Source: Spongiibacteraceae bacterium UBA5047
Lineage (GTDB): Bacteria; Pseudomonadota; Gammaproteobacteria; Pseudomonadales; Spongiibacteraceae
Direction of reading: 5' to 3'
DNA: 14,487 nt
Assembly: GCA_002415025.1 (NCBI GenBank)
Contig: DIBR01000021.1
Span: 19,375-33,861, forward strand
Shown piece by piece: positions 1 through 6,876 of this stretch; positions within the stretch are counted from its first letter, which is position 1, and each line of letters opens with the position of its first letter. The translations under genes and the position numbers were made by a program. A model generated the notes under the pieces. The model was not told where the DNA came from, ran no database searches, and saw only the letters and a list, made by a program, of their open reading frames with translations.

Positions 1-618
1 CACCCGCACAACCCCTATGTGCCCACCAGCCACGCCAATGTGCGCTTTTTTGTGGCCGAAAAACCCGGTGAAGACGCTGTGTGGTGGTTTGGTGGCGGAT
101 TCGATTTGACGCCCTACTACCCCTTCGAAGATGACTGCCGGCACTGGCATCAGACGGCGGCCGATGCCTGCGCGCCCTTTGGCGAAGATGTTTACCCGCG
201 CTACAAAAAATGGTGTGACGAATACTTTTACCTGAAACACCGCGACGAAACCCGTGGCGTAGGCGGTCTGTTTTTTGACGACCTGAATGCCGGCGGATTC
301 GACCAGAGTTTTGCCTTTATGCGCAGCGTCGGGGATGCCTTTTTGCCTGCTTACCTGCCCGTCGTCGAGCGGCGCAAGGCATTGAGCTGGGGAGAGCGTG
401 AGCGCGATTTCCAGCTTTACCGTCGCGGTCGCTACGTTGAATTCAACCTGGTATTCGACCGCGGTACCCTGTTTGGATTACAAAGTGGCGGTCGCACAGA
501 ATCGATACTGATGTCACTGCCACCGCTCGCCCGCTGGGAGTATAATTGGCGCCCGCTGCCGGGGAGCCCGGAAGCCGATCTCTACGACAACTACCTGAAG
601 CCACGCAACTGGCTGTAA
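1..618 (+). CDS. hemF: Aerobic coproporphyrinogen III oxidase, 3' part (5' end outside window)
   Basis: The enzyme oxidatively decarboxylates coproporphyrinogen III to protoporphyrinogen IX with O2, a cytosolic step of haem synthesis. The reading frame is open from base 1 and shows 205 residues; the E. coli protein has about 299, so roughly 95 N-terminal residues lie upstream. The first residues read HPHNPYVPTSHANVRFF, the conserved family block with its histidine-containing SHANVR motif. Further signatures are WWFGGGFDLTPYYP, GVGGLFFDDL, RYVEFNLVFDRGT and the C-terminal block from GLQSGGRTESILMSLPP through YNW. The stop codon is 24 bp before aroE, so the two genes are probably cotranscribed. 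The gene looks intact apart from the truncation by the window edge. The identification is secure because these motifs are specific to HemF and absent from the oxygen-independent HemN. Confidence 0.97.
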   Translation, partial: HPHNPYVPTSHANVRFFVAEKPGEDAVWWFGGGFDLTPYYPFEDDCRHWHQTAADACAPFGEDVYPRYKKWCDEYFYLKHRDETRGVGGLFFDDLNAGGFDQSFAFMRSVGDAFLPAYLPVVERRKALSWGERERDFQLYRRGRYVEFNLVFDRGTLFGLQSGGRTESILMSLPPLARWEYNWRPLPGSPEADLYDNYLKPRNWL

Positions 619-642
619 TGCAGCCCGCAAAGGCCCTTTTTT

Positions 643-1485
643 ATGTCTAGTGCTGATCAGTACGCTGTTTTCGGAAATCCGATACGGCACAGCAAATCGC
701 CGGAAATTCACGCCGCTTTTGCCGCCCAGAGCGCCCAGAATATGGTTTATCGAACCCATCTTGTTGAAGAGGGGTTGTTCGAGGAATCCGCGCACCGCTT
801 TTTTGCCAACGGCGGCAAGGGCCTGAATATTACCGTGCCATGCAAAGTGGATGCCTTTGGCTACGCCGACACCTTGAGCGAGCGCGCCCGCCGTGCGGGA
901 GCGGTCAATACCCTCGCCCTGCAGGAAGATGGCAGCATTTACGGTGACAACACCGATGGCGCGGGTATCGTGCGCGATATGCTGGAAAACCTCGCCTGGG
1001 AAGTGGGTAATCGACGCGTACTCGTTCTTGGCGCTGGCGGCGCTGTGCGCGGCATACTCGGCCCGCTGCTGGCGCGCAAACCGTCCCACGTTGTTATTGC
1101 CAACCGTACCGTCGACAAGGCGCGCAATCTTGCGCGGGAATTCGCGGAGCTGGGTGAGGTGCGCGGCTGTAGTTACGACGGCCTGGCCGGCAGCCAGTTT
1201 GATATTGTAATTAACGGCACCAGCGCGAGTATGAGCGGGGAGTTGCCGCCGTTGCCGCCGCAATTGTTAAGCGACTCAGCCTGCTGCTACGACATGATGT
1301 ATGCTGCCAGCGCGACGCCCTTTATGCACTGGGCCGCCGGCGAAGCTGCCTGGGCCGTGTCGGACGGTTTGGGTATGCTGGTCGAACAGGCTGCCGAGTC
1401 GTTTTGCATCTGGCGAGGTATTCGCCCGGAAACCGCGCCCGTCATCGAGCAGATTCGCGCCTCGTTGACCAAAGGCGAGGCCTAG
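643..1485 (+). CDS. aroE: Shikimate 5-dehydrogenase (NADP+)
   Basis: The enzyme reduces 3-dehydroshikimate to shikimate with NADPH, the fourth step of aromatic amino acid synthesis, in the cytosol. The 280 residues match the usual length of about 270-290. Visible motifs are the shikimate-binding serines in HSKSP (S17, S19), the catalytic lysine in NITVPCK (K68), N89 in AGAVNT, the catalytic aspartate in GDNTDGAG (D105), the glycine-rich nucleotide loop GAGGAVRG (130-137) and the NRT motif (154-156), which in this family selects NADP over NAD. The ATG at 643 has a modest Shine-Dalgarno-like AGG at 631-633. The gene follows hemF by 24 bp and precedes the antiporter gene by 48 bp, so one transcript is plausible. 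The key residues identify AroE proper, and nothing suggests a YdiB or quinate dehydrogenase paralogue. Confidence 0.97.
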   Translation: MSSADQYAVFGNPIRHSKSPEIHAAFAAQSAQNMVYRTHLVEEGLFEESAHRFFANGGKGLNITVPCKVDAFGYADTLSERARRAGAVNTLALQEDGSIYGDNTDGAGIVRDMLENLAWEVGNRRVLVLGAGGAVRGILGPLLARKPSHVVIANRTVDKARNLAREFAELGEVRGCSYDGLAGSQFDIVINGTSASMSGELPPLPPQLLSDSACCYDMMYAASATPFMHWAAGEAAWAVSDGLGMLVEQAAESFCIWRGIRPETAPVIEQIRASLTKGEA

Positions 1486-1533
1486 GTTCGCGGGTTAATA
1501 CACTTTTCACCTAAGATAACGGAAACCGCTGTT

Positions 1534-2493
1534 TTGATATTACAGATTACCGGCTTAATTGTTGGCCTTGTTGCCTTGGTCTGGAGCGCCGACCGCTTTG
1601 TGATAGGCGCATCGGCCACCGCCAGAATTTTAGGTGTTTCGCCGTTGGTCATCGGAATTCTGGTGGTGGGTATTGGCACCTCGGCGCCCGAGATGCTCGT
1701 GTCTGCCATTGCGGCGTTTCAAGGCCAGACCGGCCTGTCGGTGGGCAATGCGCTGGGTTCCAACATCACCAATATCGGTTTGATTCTCGGTGTCACTGCA
1801 CTGGTCGCGCCCCTTGAGGTGCGGTCGAAAATTCTTTTTCGTGAAATCCCGCTGCTAATACTGGTTATGCTGGTTGGCTTTCTGCTGCTGCGCGACGGGC
1901 AGTTGAACGTCATGGACGGCACGATCTTGCTGTGCGGCTTTGCGGCAGTAGTTTTACGGCAACTGTGGGAGGCCAAGCACGGCATAGATGATCCGTTAGC
2001 TGGTGAGTATGAAGCCTCGCTTGAGAAGGAGATGACGCTGGCTGCCGCGTTGCTGTGGTTGCTGGTCGGATTTGTGGTTTTGCTGATTTCTGCCCGCTTG
2101 ATGGTGTGGGCAGCGGTAGATATTGCCCAGGCATTGGGCGTAAGTGATCTGGTCATCGGTCTCACCATTGTTGCGGTGGGTACCAGTTTGCCGGAACTGG
2201 CTGCCTCGGTAGCGGCTGTGCGTAAAAACGAGCACGACATTGCTTTGGGAAATGTTCTGGGCTCCAACCTCTTTAACCTGCTGGGCGTGATGGCCCTGCC
2301 CGGTGTTATCGCGCCGGGCGCGGTTGATGCGGCTGTTTTGAGCCGGGATTATCCGGTGATGATCGGGCTGTCACTTCTGCTCTTTATTGTTGCCTACAGT
2401 TTTCGGGGCAGCCGGCGGATCGAGCGCTGGGAGGGCGGTTTGCTGGTTGCCCTGTATATGGCCTATCTCGGCTTGCTGGTGTATACGGCCTGA
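1534..2493 (+). CDS. Calcium/sodium antiporter, CaCA family (YrbG-like)
   Basis: This is an inner-membrane cation exchanger of the Ca2+/cation antiporter superfamily, expected to exchange Ca2+ for Na+ or H+. The 319-residue product is highly hydrophobic with about ten membrane segments and an internal duplication. The two halves carry the alpha repeats: GTSAPEM (48-54) with GNALGSNITN (71-80), and GTSLPEL (216-222) with GNVLGSNLFN (239-248). E53 and E221 are the ion-binding acidic residues of the family. A charged loop near 145-165 links the halves. The start is a TTG at 1534 with GGAA at 1521-1524; no ATG or GTG lies in frame between aroE and this codon, and the protein begins directly with helix 1. 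YrbG of E. coli is about the same size. The actual ion is not determined by the sequence. Confidence 0.93.
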   Translation: MILQITGLIVGLVALVWSADRFVIGASATARILGVSPLVIGILVVGIGTSAPEMLVSAIAAFQGQTGLSVGNALGSNITNIGLILGVTALVAPLEVRSKILFREIPLLILVMLVGFLLLRDGQLNVMDGTILLCGFAAVVLRQLWEAKHGIDDPLAGEYEASLEKEMTLAAALLWLLVGFVVLLISARLMVWAAVDIAQALGVSDLVIGLTIVAVGTSLPELAASVAAVRKNEHDIALGNVLGSNLFNLLGVMALPGVIAPGAVDAAVLSRDYPVMIGLSLLLFIVAYSFRGSRRIERWEGGLLVALYMAYLGLLVYTA

Positions 2494-2501
2494 GGTATTT
2501 G

Positions 2502-2524
2502 ACCCTGTAGCCTATGCAGGGTTT
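2502..2524 (+). terminator. Weak terminator-like hairpin after the antiporter gene
   Basis: ACCCTG (2502-2507) pairs with CAGGGT (2517-2522) around a 9-nt loop, and the stem runs into a short TTT. It sits 8 bp past the antiporter stop codon and before the separate MerC-like gene, where a transcript end would be expected. The stem is only 6 bp and the T-run is short, so it may be inefficient or chance. Confidence 0.35.
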
Positions 2525-2560
2525 AGCCTGAAAGCTTCGTCACTATGAGCGAGGCTTGCT

Positions 2561-2953
2561 GTGAAACTCTTCTCTATTCTGGAATGCATACCGCGGGCGG
2601 GGGTGATTACCGCCGCGCTGGGTTGCGCCAGTTGCTTCCCGGCGCTGGGTTCTCTTGCAGCGGTTCTTGGTCTGGGTTTTTTAAGCCAATTTGAAGGCGT
2701 GCTGATCAATCAGATATTACCCTTGGTGGCAGGCGCCGCGCTTTTGCTCGCGGTGGCCAACACGCTCAGGCACCGCCACTATCTGCGCGGATTGCTTGCA
2801 ACAAGTGGCCCGGCCATTGTGTTGGCCGTGATCTATCCCTTGTGGCCCTATAGCTGGAGTACGCCTCTGTTTTATAGCGGTTTGCTCATTATGCTGGCGG
2901 TTTCCTTGCTGGATATTGTCAAGCCTGTGGGAGCCGCGCAATGTCGAACGTGA
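2561..2953 (+). CDS. MerC-like (mercury transport family) membrane protein
   Basis: The 130-residue protein matches the MerC family of small inner-membrane proteins, which in mer operons bring Hg(II) into the cytoplasm. Shared blocks are GCASCFPAL (21-29) with the paired cysteines C22 and C25 that bind the metal in MerC, GLGFLSQFEG (37-46) in the first loop, and SGPAIVLAV after the second helix pair. Four membrane segments are visible. C128 near the end could be a further thiol. The start is GTG at 2561 with GAGG at 2551-2554; an ATG at 2545 is in another frame. The stop overlaps the start of the next gene by 13 bp, indicating translational coupling. No merR, merA, merT or merP is near, so the natural substrate may be another soft metal or a thiol-related species; that point is open. 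Confidence 0.85.
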   Translation: MKLFSILECIPRAGVITAALGCASCFPALGSLAAVLGLGFLSQFEGVLINQILPLVAGAALLLAVANTLRHRHYLRGLLATSGPAIVLAVIYPLWPYSWSTPLFYSGLLIMLAVSLLDIVKPVGAAQCRT

Positions 2954-3147
2954 AGTTATCGTCAACGCTGTGCTGCCCCTTGTGCGGGCATAGCAAAACG
3001 GAAGTTATGCCTACGGATCACTGTCAGTGGTTTTATGAGTGTAAGGCCTGTGCTGCGGTGTTAAAGCCTCTGCCGGGCGATTGCTGCGTGTATTGTTCTT
3101 ATGGGACGGTTAAGTGTCCGCCAATGCAGGCAGGGGAATGTTGTTGA
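2941..3147 (+). CDS. Small cysteine-rich GDCCVxC-domain protein
   Basis: This 68-residue protein contains 12 cysteines (11, 12, 15, 28, 34, 37, 48, 49, 52, 59, 67, 68). C12-x2-C15 and C34-x2-C37 form a zinc-ribbon-like pair, followed by GDCCVYCSYG (46-55) and CPP. The GDCCVxC block defines a small family in which some members carry selenocysteine within the motif; here the codons are ordinary cysteine codons. Function is unknown to me; a metal- or redox-related role is inferred from the thiols and from coupling to the MerC-like gene, whose end it overlaps by 13 bp. There is no signal peptide or membrane segment, so it should be cytosolic. The ATG at 2941 lies within the upstream gene. The protein ends in a double cysteine immediately before a TGA, and the inverted-repeat element begins 6 bp later. 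Confidence 0.85.
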   Translation: MSNVKLSSTLCCPLCGHSKTEVMPTDHCQWFYECKACAAVLKPLPGDCCVYCSYGTVKCPPMQAGECC

Positions 3148-3152
3148 GGGGT

Positions 3153-3391
3153 GCGCCTGCAACGTTTCACTTATGCAGGCCTACGTGATTCAAATTACGA
3201 TGATATTTCCCAGCCTGATTTCGCCTGCCGGCAAGTTACCTTTCTTGCGTGCCCAAGCAAAGGTAACCCAAAGAAGGGCACCCCGATCCGCAGTCGCCGT
3301 CCGCTTCGCTCCAAAGGGGTCATAACTCAGCACTTCGTAGCCAAGAGGCTCCAGCTCCCGTAGGCCTGCATAAGTGAAACGTTGCAGGCGC
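3153..3391. repeat. 239-bp element with perfect 33-bp terminal inverted repeats
   Basis: Bases 3153-3185 are the exact reverse complement of 3359-3391 (33 of 33). Each arm also folds on itself: GCCTGCA (3155-3161) against TGCAGGC (3174-3180). The core contains a second stem, GTTACCTTT (3235-3243) against AAAGGTAAC (3259-3267), followed by AAGAAGGGCACCCCG. This core resembles a dispersed repeat I recall from many proteobacterial genomes, with a GTTACTTTCTT-like and AAAGTAAC-like hairpin before GGCACCCC. The element nearly fills the 269-bp gap between the convergent ends of the GDCCVxC gene and the carbonic anhydrase gene. I see no transposase and no clear target duplication. Short open frames inside it read the same peptide from both ends only because of the inverted arms, so they are not treated as genes. 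It could be a non-autonomous mobile element or a REP-type pair. Confidence 0.85.
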
Positions 3392-3416
3392 CATACCTCC
3401 GGCAAGGTGCATCACT

Positions 3417-3974
3417 TTATTCTGAAAGTTCAGCGATATGCCGATCTTTCAACTTCGCATAATTGTTCGCGCTATAGGTGAAGTACTCCAACTCCTTCGG
3501 CGTTAAATCTCTCACCGCTTTGGCCGGGCTGCCGACATAGAGCTTGCCGCTCTCCAGGCGCTTGCCCGGTGGCACCAGACTGTTAGCGCCCAGCACCACC
3601 TCATCTTCAATGACCGCGCCGTCCATCACAATACAGCCCATGCCGATCAGCACGCGATTGCCTATGGTGCAACCGTGCAGGGTGACGCTGTGCGCCACGG
3701 TAACGTCATCACCAATCGTCAAGGGGTAGCCGTCCGGATTGAAGGGCCCTGCATGGGTGATATGGAGAATGCTGTTGTCCTGAATGCTGCTGCGCGCGCC
3801 GATGCGAATGCGGTGCATATCACCGCGAACGGTGGTGTTGGGCCAAATGGAGCTGTGCTCGCCAATAACGACGTCGCCAATGACTACGGCACTGGGGTCG
3901 ATAAAAACCGCCGTGCCCAACTCGGGGCGGTGGCCTTCAAAGCTGCGAATTGAATGGCTGGGGTGGTAACTCAT
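3417..3974 (-). CDS. Gamma-class carbonic anhydrase family protein (YrdA-like)
   Basis: The 185-residue protein has the left-handed beta-helix hexapeptide repeats of the gamma-carbonic anhydrase/transferase fold, closely resembling E. coli YrdA. Candidate metal ligands are H71 (or H74) in DNSILHITH and H95 and H100 in VTVAHSVTLH, placed as in the trimeric family where zinc binds between subunits. Further family blocks are IWPNTTVRGD (44-52), LTIGDDVTV, GCTIGNRVLIGMG, and YVGSPAKAVR before a C-terminal helical tail. The glutamates essential in archaeal Cam are not obvious, so carbonic anhydrase activity is not assured. The ATG at 3974 has AGGGA 7 bp upstream (3982-3986). It is divergent from prlC across 98 bp and convergent with the GDCCVxC gene. 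I recall gamma-CA genes beside prlC in Pseudomonas, which supports the assignment. Confidence 0.93.
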   Translation of the reverse strand: MSYHPSHSIRSFEGHRPELGTAVFIDPSAVVIGDVVIGEHSSIWPNTTVRGDMHRIRIGARSSIQDNSILHITHAGPFNPDGYPLTIGDDVTVAHSVTLHGCTIGNRVLIGMGCIVMDGAVIEDEVVLGANSLVPPGKRLESGKLYVGSPAKAVRDLTPKELEYFTYSANNYAKLKDRHIAELSE

Positions 3975-4072
3975 ACTGTCGTCCCTGTTGCGTGAATACT
4001 CGCATAATAAAGGAATTCGCGGCGGCTCGCGTTACAATGGACGATTGTGAGAACACGATGTAGAGAGCGTTT
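3975..4072. promoter_or_regulatory. Divergent promoter region, carbonic anhydrase homologue / prlC
   Basis: This 98-bp gap must contain promoters for both neighbours. On the + strand TACAAT (4033-4038) is a good -10 candidate, 34 bp before the prlC ATG, though no clear -35 box is visible. On the - strand TATTAT (4009-4004) is a -10 candidate for the carbonic anhydrase gene, again with no convincing -35 box. GAGAG near 4063 can serve as the prlC ribosome binding site. No operator palindrome stands out. Confidence 0.45.
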
Positions 4073-6082
4073 ATGCCCCTTAGTGAATTGCCCGAATTTT
4101 CCCGGCTGAATATTGAAGAGTTTCCAACCCGGCTCGATGCCTTGCTTGCGGAGGCGCGCGCCAGGGTGAAGGAGCTGGAAGCTGCCCCGCCGGAAGCGCT
4201 GTTGCCGGGACTTGAGGCTATCGACGACCGCCTGGAAAAATTCTGGTCGGTGGTCAGTCACCTCAACGCGGTGATGAACAGCGCCGGGCTGCGCGAAGTT
4301 CATGCGCGCTGCCAGCCGGAGATCACCCGTTTCAGCAACGAGATGGGGCAGAACCGCGCCTTGTTTGAAAAAGCGCAGAGCCTGTCGGCCAGGGCTGATG
4401 AGCTGACAGCAGAGCAAGGGCGGGCGCTGGAAAATCTACTGCGCGATTTCCGTTTGGCGGGTGTCGCTCTTGAGGGCGAGGCGCAGTCCCGCTTCAAAGA
4501 GTTGAAGCAGCAACTTAGTGAGCTGTCTACCCGGTTTCAGAACCAGTTGCTCGATGCAACCCAGGCCTGGAGTAAGCTGATTACCGACGCGTCGGAATTA
4601 GCGGGAGTGCCTGAATCGATACTCGATAGTTTTGCCGAGTCTGCCGGGGCCAACGATCAGAGTGGCTACCGCCTGAGCCTGGATGCTCCGGCGTACATGC
4701 CGATAATGCAATTTGCAGATAATCGGGCATTGCGCCGCGAACTCTATGAAGCCTTTACCACGCGCGCTTCAGATCAGGGACCCCATGCGGGACAGTGGGA
4801 CAACAGTACGCTGATGGTCGACATACTGCAGCGCCGCGCCGAACTAGCTACATTGCTCGGGTTTGAAAATTACGCGCAATTGTCGCTGGCACCGAAGATG
4901 GCTGATACGCCGCAGCAGGTTGTCGACTTTCTGCGCGAGTTAGCGCTAAAGGGCAAGGCGCAAGGCGAACGCGAATACGCCGAACTCAAGGCCTTTGCTG
5001 CCAGCAAGGGCTGCCCGGATTTGCAGGCCTGGGATGTGCCTTACTATAGTGAACAGCTAAAGAACGAACGCTACGCGATATCGCAGGAAGAGCTGCGGCC
5101 TTACTTTCCCGTTGATCGTGTGCTTGAAGGTTTGTTCCGTGTTGCCGGAATTCTGTTTGATATTGAATTCGAGCGCAATGAAACGGCCTCTGTTTGGCAC
5201 GACGATGCACGCTGCTACCGCTTGCGCCGGCAAGGTGTCGAAATTGCCAGCGTTTACACGGATCTGTTTGCACGCAGTAATAAACGTGGTGGTGCCTGGA
5301 TGGCAGATTTTTGCGGGCGTCGAAAACTCGACGATGGCCATCAATTGCCCGTGGCGTTTGTGAACTGCAATTTTTCCGCCCCGACGAGTGCCCGCCCTTC
5401 CCTTCTCACCCACAATGAAGTGACTACCCTGTTTCACGAATTCGGTCACGCTCTGCACCATATGCTCACCGAAGTTGATGTGCTGCCGGTGTCGGGCATT
5501 AACGGCGTTGCCTGGGATGCGGTTGAGTTGCCCAGTCAGTTAATGGAAAACTGGTGTTGGCAGCCGGAAGTGATACCGTTGATTTCCGCACACTATGAAA
5601 GCAATGATGCGTTGCCCGAAGCACTGCTTGAGCGCTTGCTGGCGGCGAAAAATTTTCAGTCCGGTATGCAGATGATGCGACAGCTCGAATTTTCCCTGTT
5701 CGATATGCTGCTGCACAAGCAGGCGGTACCAACAACGGCAGATGACATTCAGGCGCTGCTGGATACTGTGCGCGCTGAAGTGGCGGTGTATCCGGTGCCC
5801 TCGTTCAATCGTTTTCAGCACGGCTTTGCGCATATTTTTGGCGGTGGCTATGCGGCGGGCTACTACAGTTATAAATGGGCAGAAGTCTTGTCTGCAGACG
5901 TATTCTCCCGCTTTGCAGAAGAAGGCGTGATGAACGCCGAGCTGGGGCAGGAATTTCTGCGCACCCTGTTATCGCGGGGTGGCTCGGAAGATCCGATGAG
6001 TCTATTTGTACGTTTTCGCGGTCGCCAGCCCAGCCCCGAGGCCATGCTGCGTGACAATGGCATTATTGGAGAGGCGGCATGA
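4073..6082 (+). CDS. prlC: Oligopeptidase A (M3 zinc metallopeptidase)
   Basis: This cytosolic zinc peptidase degrades short peptides, including cleaved signal peptides in E. coli. The 669 residues compare with 680 in E. coli OpdA. The N-terminal two thirds are helical, as in the thimet oligopeptidase family. The catalytic site is HEFGHALHH: H455 and H459 bind zinc, E456 is the general base, and E485 in WDAVELPSQLMENW is the third ligand. The 30-residue spacing between H455 and E485 equals that in OpdA. FNRFQHGFAHIFGGGYAAGYYSY near 580-600 forms the conserved substrate-binding tyrosine and histidine region. The ATG at 4073 fits the family N-terminus (PLSELPEFS). The stop overlaps the yheV start as ATGA. 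Only a sequence-independent doubt remains about the symbol, since prlC and opdA are synonyms. Confidence 0.97.
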   Translation: MPLSELPEFSRLNIEEFPTRLDALLAEARARVKELEAAPPEALLPGLEAIDDRLEKFWSVVSHLNAVMNSAGLREVHARCQPEITRFSNEMGQNRALFEKAQSLSARADELTAEQGRALENLLRDFRLAGVALEGEAQSRFKELKQQLSELSTRFQNQLLDATQAWSKLITDASELAGVPESILDSFAESAGANDQSGYRLSLDAPAYMPIMQFADNRALRRELYEAFTTRASDQGPHAGQWDNSTLMVDILQRRAELATLLGFENYAQLSLAPKMADTPQQVVDFLRELALKGKAQGEREYAELKAFAASKGCPDLQAWDVPYYSEQLKNERYAISQEELRPYFPVDRVLEGLFRVAGILFDIEFERNETASVWHDDARCYRLRRQGVEIASVYTDLFARSNKRGGAWMADFCGRRKLDDGHQLPVAFVNCNFSAPTSARPSLLTHNEVTTLFHEFGHALHHMLTEVDVLPVSGINGVAWDAVELPSQLMENWCWQPEVIPLISAHYESNDALPEALLERLLAAKNFQSGMQMMRQLEFSLFDMLLHKQAVPTTADDIQALLDTVRAEVAVYPVPSFNRFQHGFAHIFGGGYAAGYYSYKWAEVLSADVFSRFAEEGVMNAELGQEFLRTLLSRGGSEDPMSLFVRFRGRQPSPEAMLRDNGIIGEAA

Positions 6083-6363
6083 GTAGCCAATACGGGCCAA
6101 GGCGTTTTATAGCCGGAGCCGTGTGCCCGAAATGTGCGGAGATGGATAAAACCGTGATGTACCGCGTTAATGAAACCGAGCAGGTGCGCGAATGTGTGCG
6201 CTGCGGTTTTAACGAAACGATTCGCGACGACGATGCACCTGCGGAGCCTAAAACCCGTGTTAACCAACCGCGCGTGGGCGAGGCGCCGTTGGCGCACGAA
6301 GATGAAGTGCATGTGGTCAAGTTGGTTGAACCCGGCGATGGCAGCAAACGCCGCGATCATTAA
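6079..6363 (+). CDS. yheV: YheV-family putative zinc-ribbon protein
   Basis: This is a 94-residue protein of the YheV family, a small gammaproteobacterial family with no established function. Its N-terminal half contains a four-cysteine zinc-binding site, C16-x2-C19 and C39-x2-C42 (CPKC and CVRCGF), preceded by the conserved RRFIAGAVCP block. The acidic and polar C-terminal half is likely disordered. It overlaps the prlC stop by 4 bp (ATGA) and has a strong ribosome binding site, GGAGAGG at 6068-6074, inside prlC. Translational coupling with the peptidase is therefore clear, although that does not prove a shared function. A REP-like hairpin follows 12 bp after the stop codon. Confidence 0.92.
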   Translation: MSSQYGPRRFIAGAVCPKCAEMDKTVMYRVNETEQVRECVRCGFNETIRDDDAPAEPKTRVNQPRVGEAPLAHEDEVHVVKLVEPGDGSKRRDH

Positions 6364-6374
6364 TGCCATGCACT

Positions 6375-6431
6375 CTGTAGGAGCCTGCCCTGCAGGCGAA
6401 CGGCATTCGCGAGCAAGGCTCGCTCCTACAG
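6375..6431. repeat. REP-like double palindrome between convergent genes
   Basis: Bases 6375-6400 and 6406-6431 are 26-bp arms that pair at 21 of 26 positions, with the outer ten (CTGTAGGAGC and GCTCCTACAG) perfect and a 5-nt loop. Each arm also folds alone: CCTGC with GCAGG on the left, and GCGAGC with GCTCGC on the right. The GTAGGAGC and GAGCAAGGCTCGC pattern resembles the well-known Pseudomonas REP sequences. It lies between the ends of yheV and the MAPEG gene, the usual place for REP pairs, and could end transcription or protect mRNA on either strand. Confidence 0.8.
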
Positions 6432-6458
6432 TCCAGCCGGTGCGGTGCGCTCACCTCG

Positions 6459-6869
6459 TCAGATAGTTGCCGCGACACTTACAATCAGCATCCCGATCAT
6501 TGCCAGCAATCCGATCCCAAACGCAATGCTGCGTCCTATCTGCAGGTCGGCGTAGTAACAGAGCATGTGCCCTGCGCGGCCGGCAACAAACACCATGGCC
6601 AACGCATTCAGCCAGCCGGGGTTTGCCTGTACCGCGACAGCAAACACCGCGATGAGTATAAACGTCGGCAAACTTTCATTGCTGTTGCCGTGGGCGCGAA
6701 CTGCGCGAAACAGAAAACTGTCGTGTCCCTCTGTAACCGGCATGCCTGGCACGTGCTTGCGGCGAATAGAAGTAAAATCGACCACCAGTATTTGTATGAC
6801 CATCAATGATGCGAGTACGCCCAGGCTACACACGAGGCCCCGGTAAGCTTCCAGCATTTCACTCATCAT
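6459..6869 (-). CDS. MAPEG family membrane protein
   Basis: The 136-residue protein with four membrane segments belongs to the MAPEG family (membrane-associated proteins in eicosanoid and glutathione metabolism). The family signature appears as RAVRAHGNSNESLPTF (55-70), with the conserved R-A-x-x-N-x-x-E pattern of the glutathione-binding loop. GRAGHMLCYY (97-106) is the second conserved region. Bacterial members are often of unknown substrate, and some are glutathione transferases or peroxidases, so no reaction is assigned. Two adjacent ATG codons (6869 and 6866) are possible starts; GAGG lies 5 bp before the first and 8 bp before the second. The gene begins 7 bp after the GNAT gene ends, so the two form an operon. 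The other end faces the REP-like repeat. Confidence 0.88.
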   Translation of the reverse strand: MMSEMLEAYRGLVCSLGVLASLMVIQILVVDFTSIRRKHVPGMPVTEGHDSFLFRAVRAHGNSNESLPTFILIAVFAVAVQANPGWLNALAMVFVAGRAGHMLCYYADLQIGRSIAFGIGLLAMIGMLIVSVAATI

Positions 6870-6876
6870 TCAATCC

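Noticed and set aside
514..1263. A 249-codon open frame on the - strand
   Set aside because: It lies opposite hemF and aroE, which have clear family motifs; its translation is low-complexity basic sequence with no recognisable domain.
3145..3363. Read-through of the GDCCVxC TGA as selenocysteine
   Set aside because: The family selenocysteine sits within the GDCCVxC motif, not at the C-terminus; the reading frame after the TGA is repeat-element sequence.
3151..3405. Short open frames of about 70 codons on both strands in the repeat element
   Set aside because: Both contain RLQRFTYAGLR only because the element ends are inverted copies; no ribosome binding site or protein family supports them.
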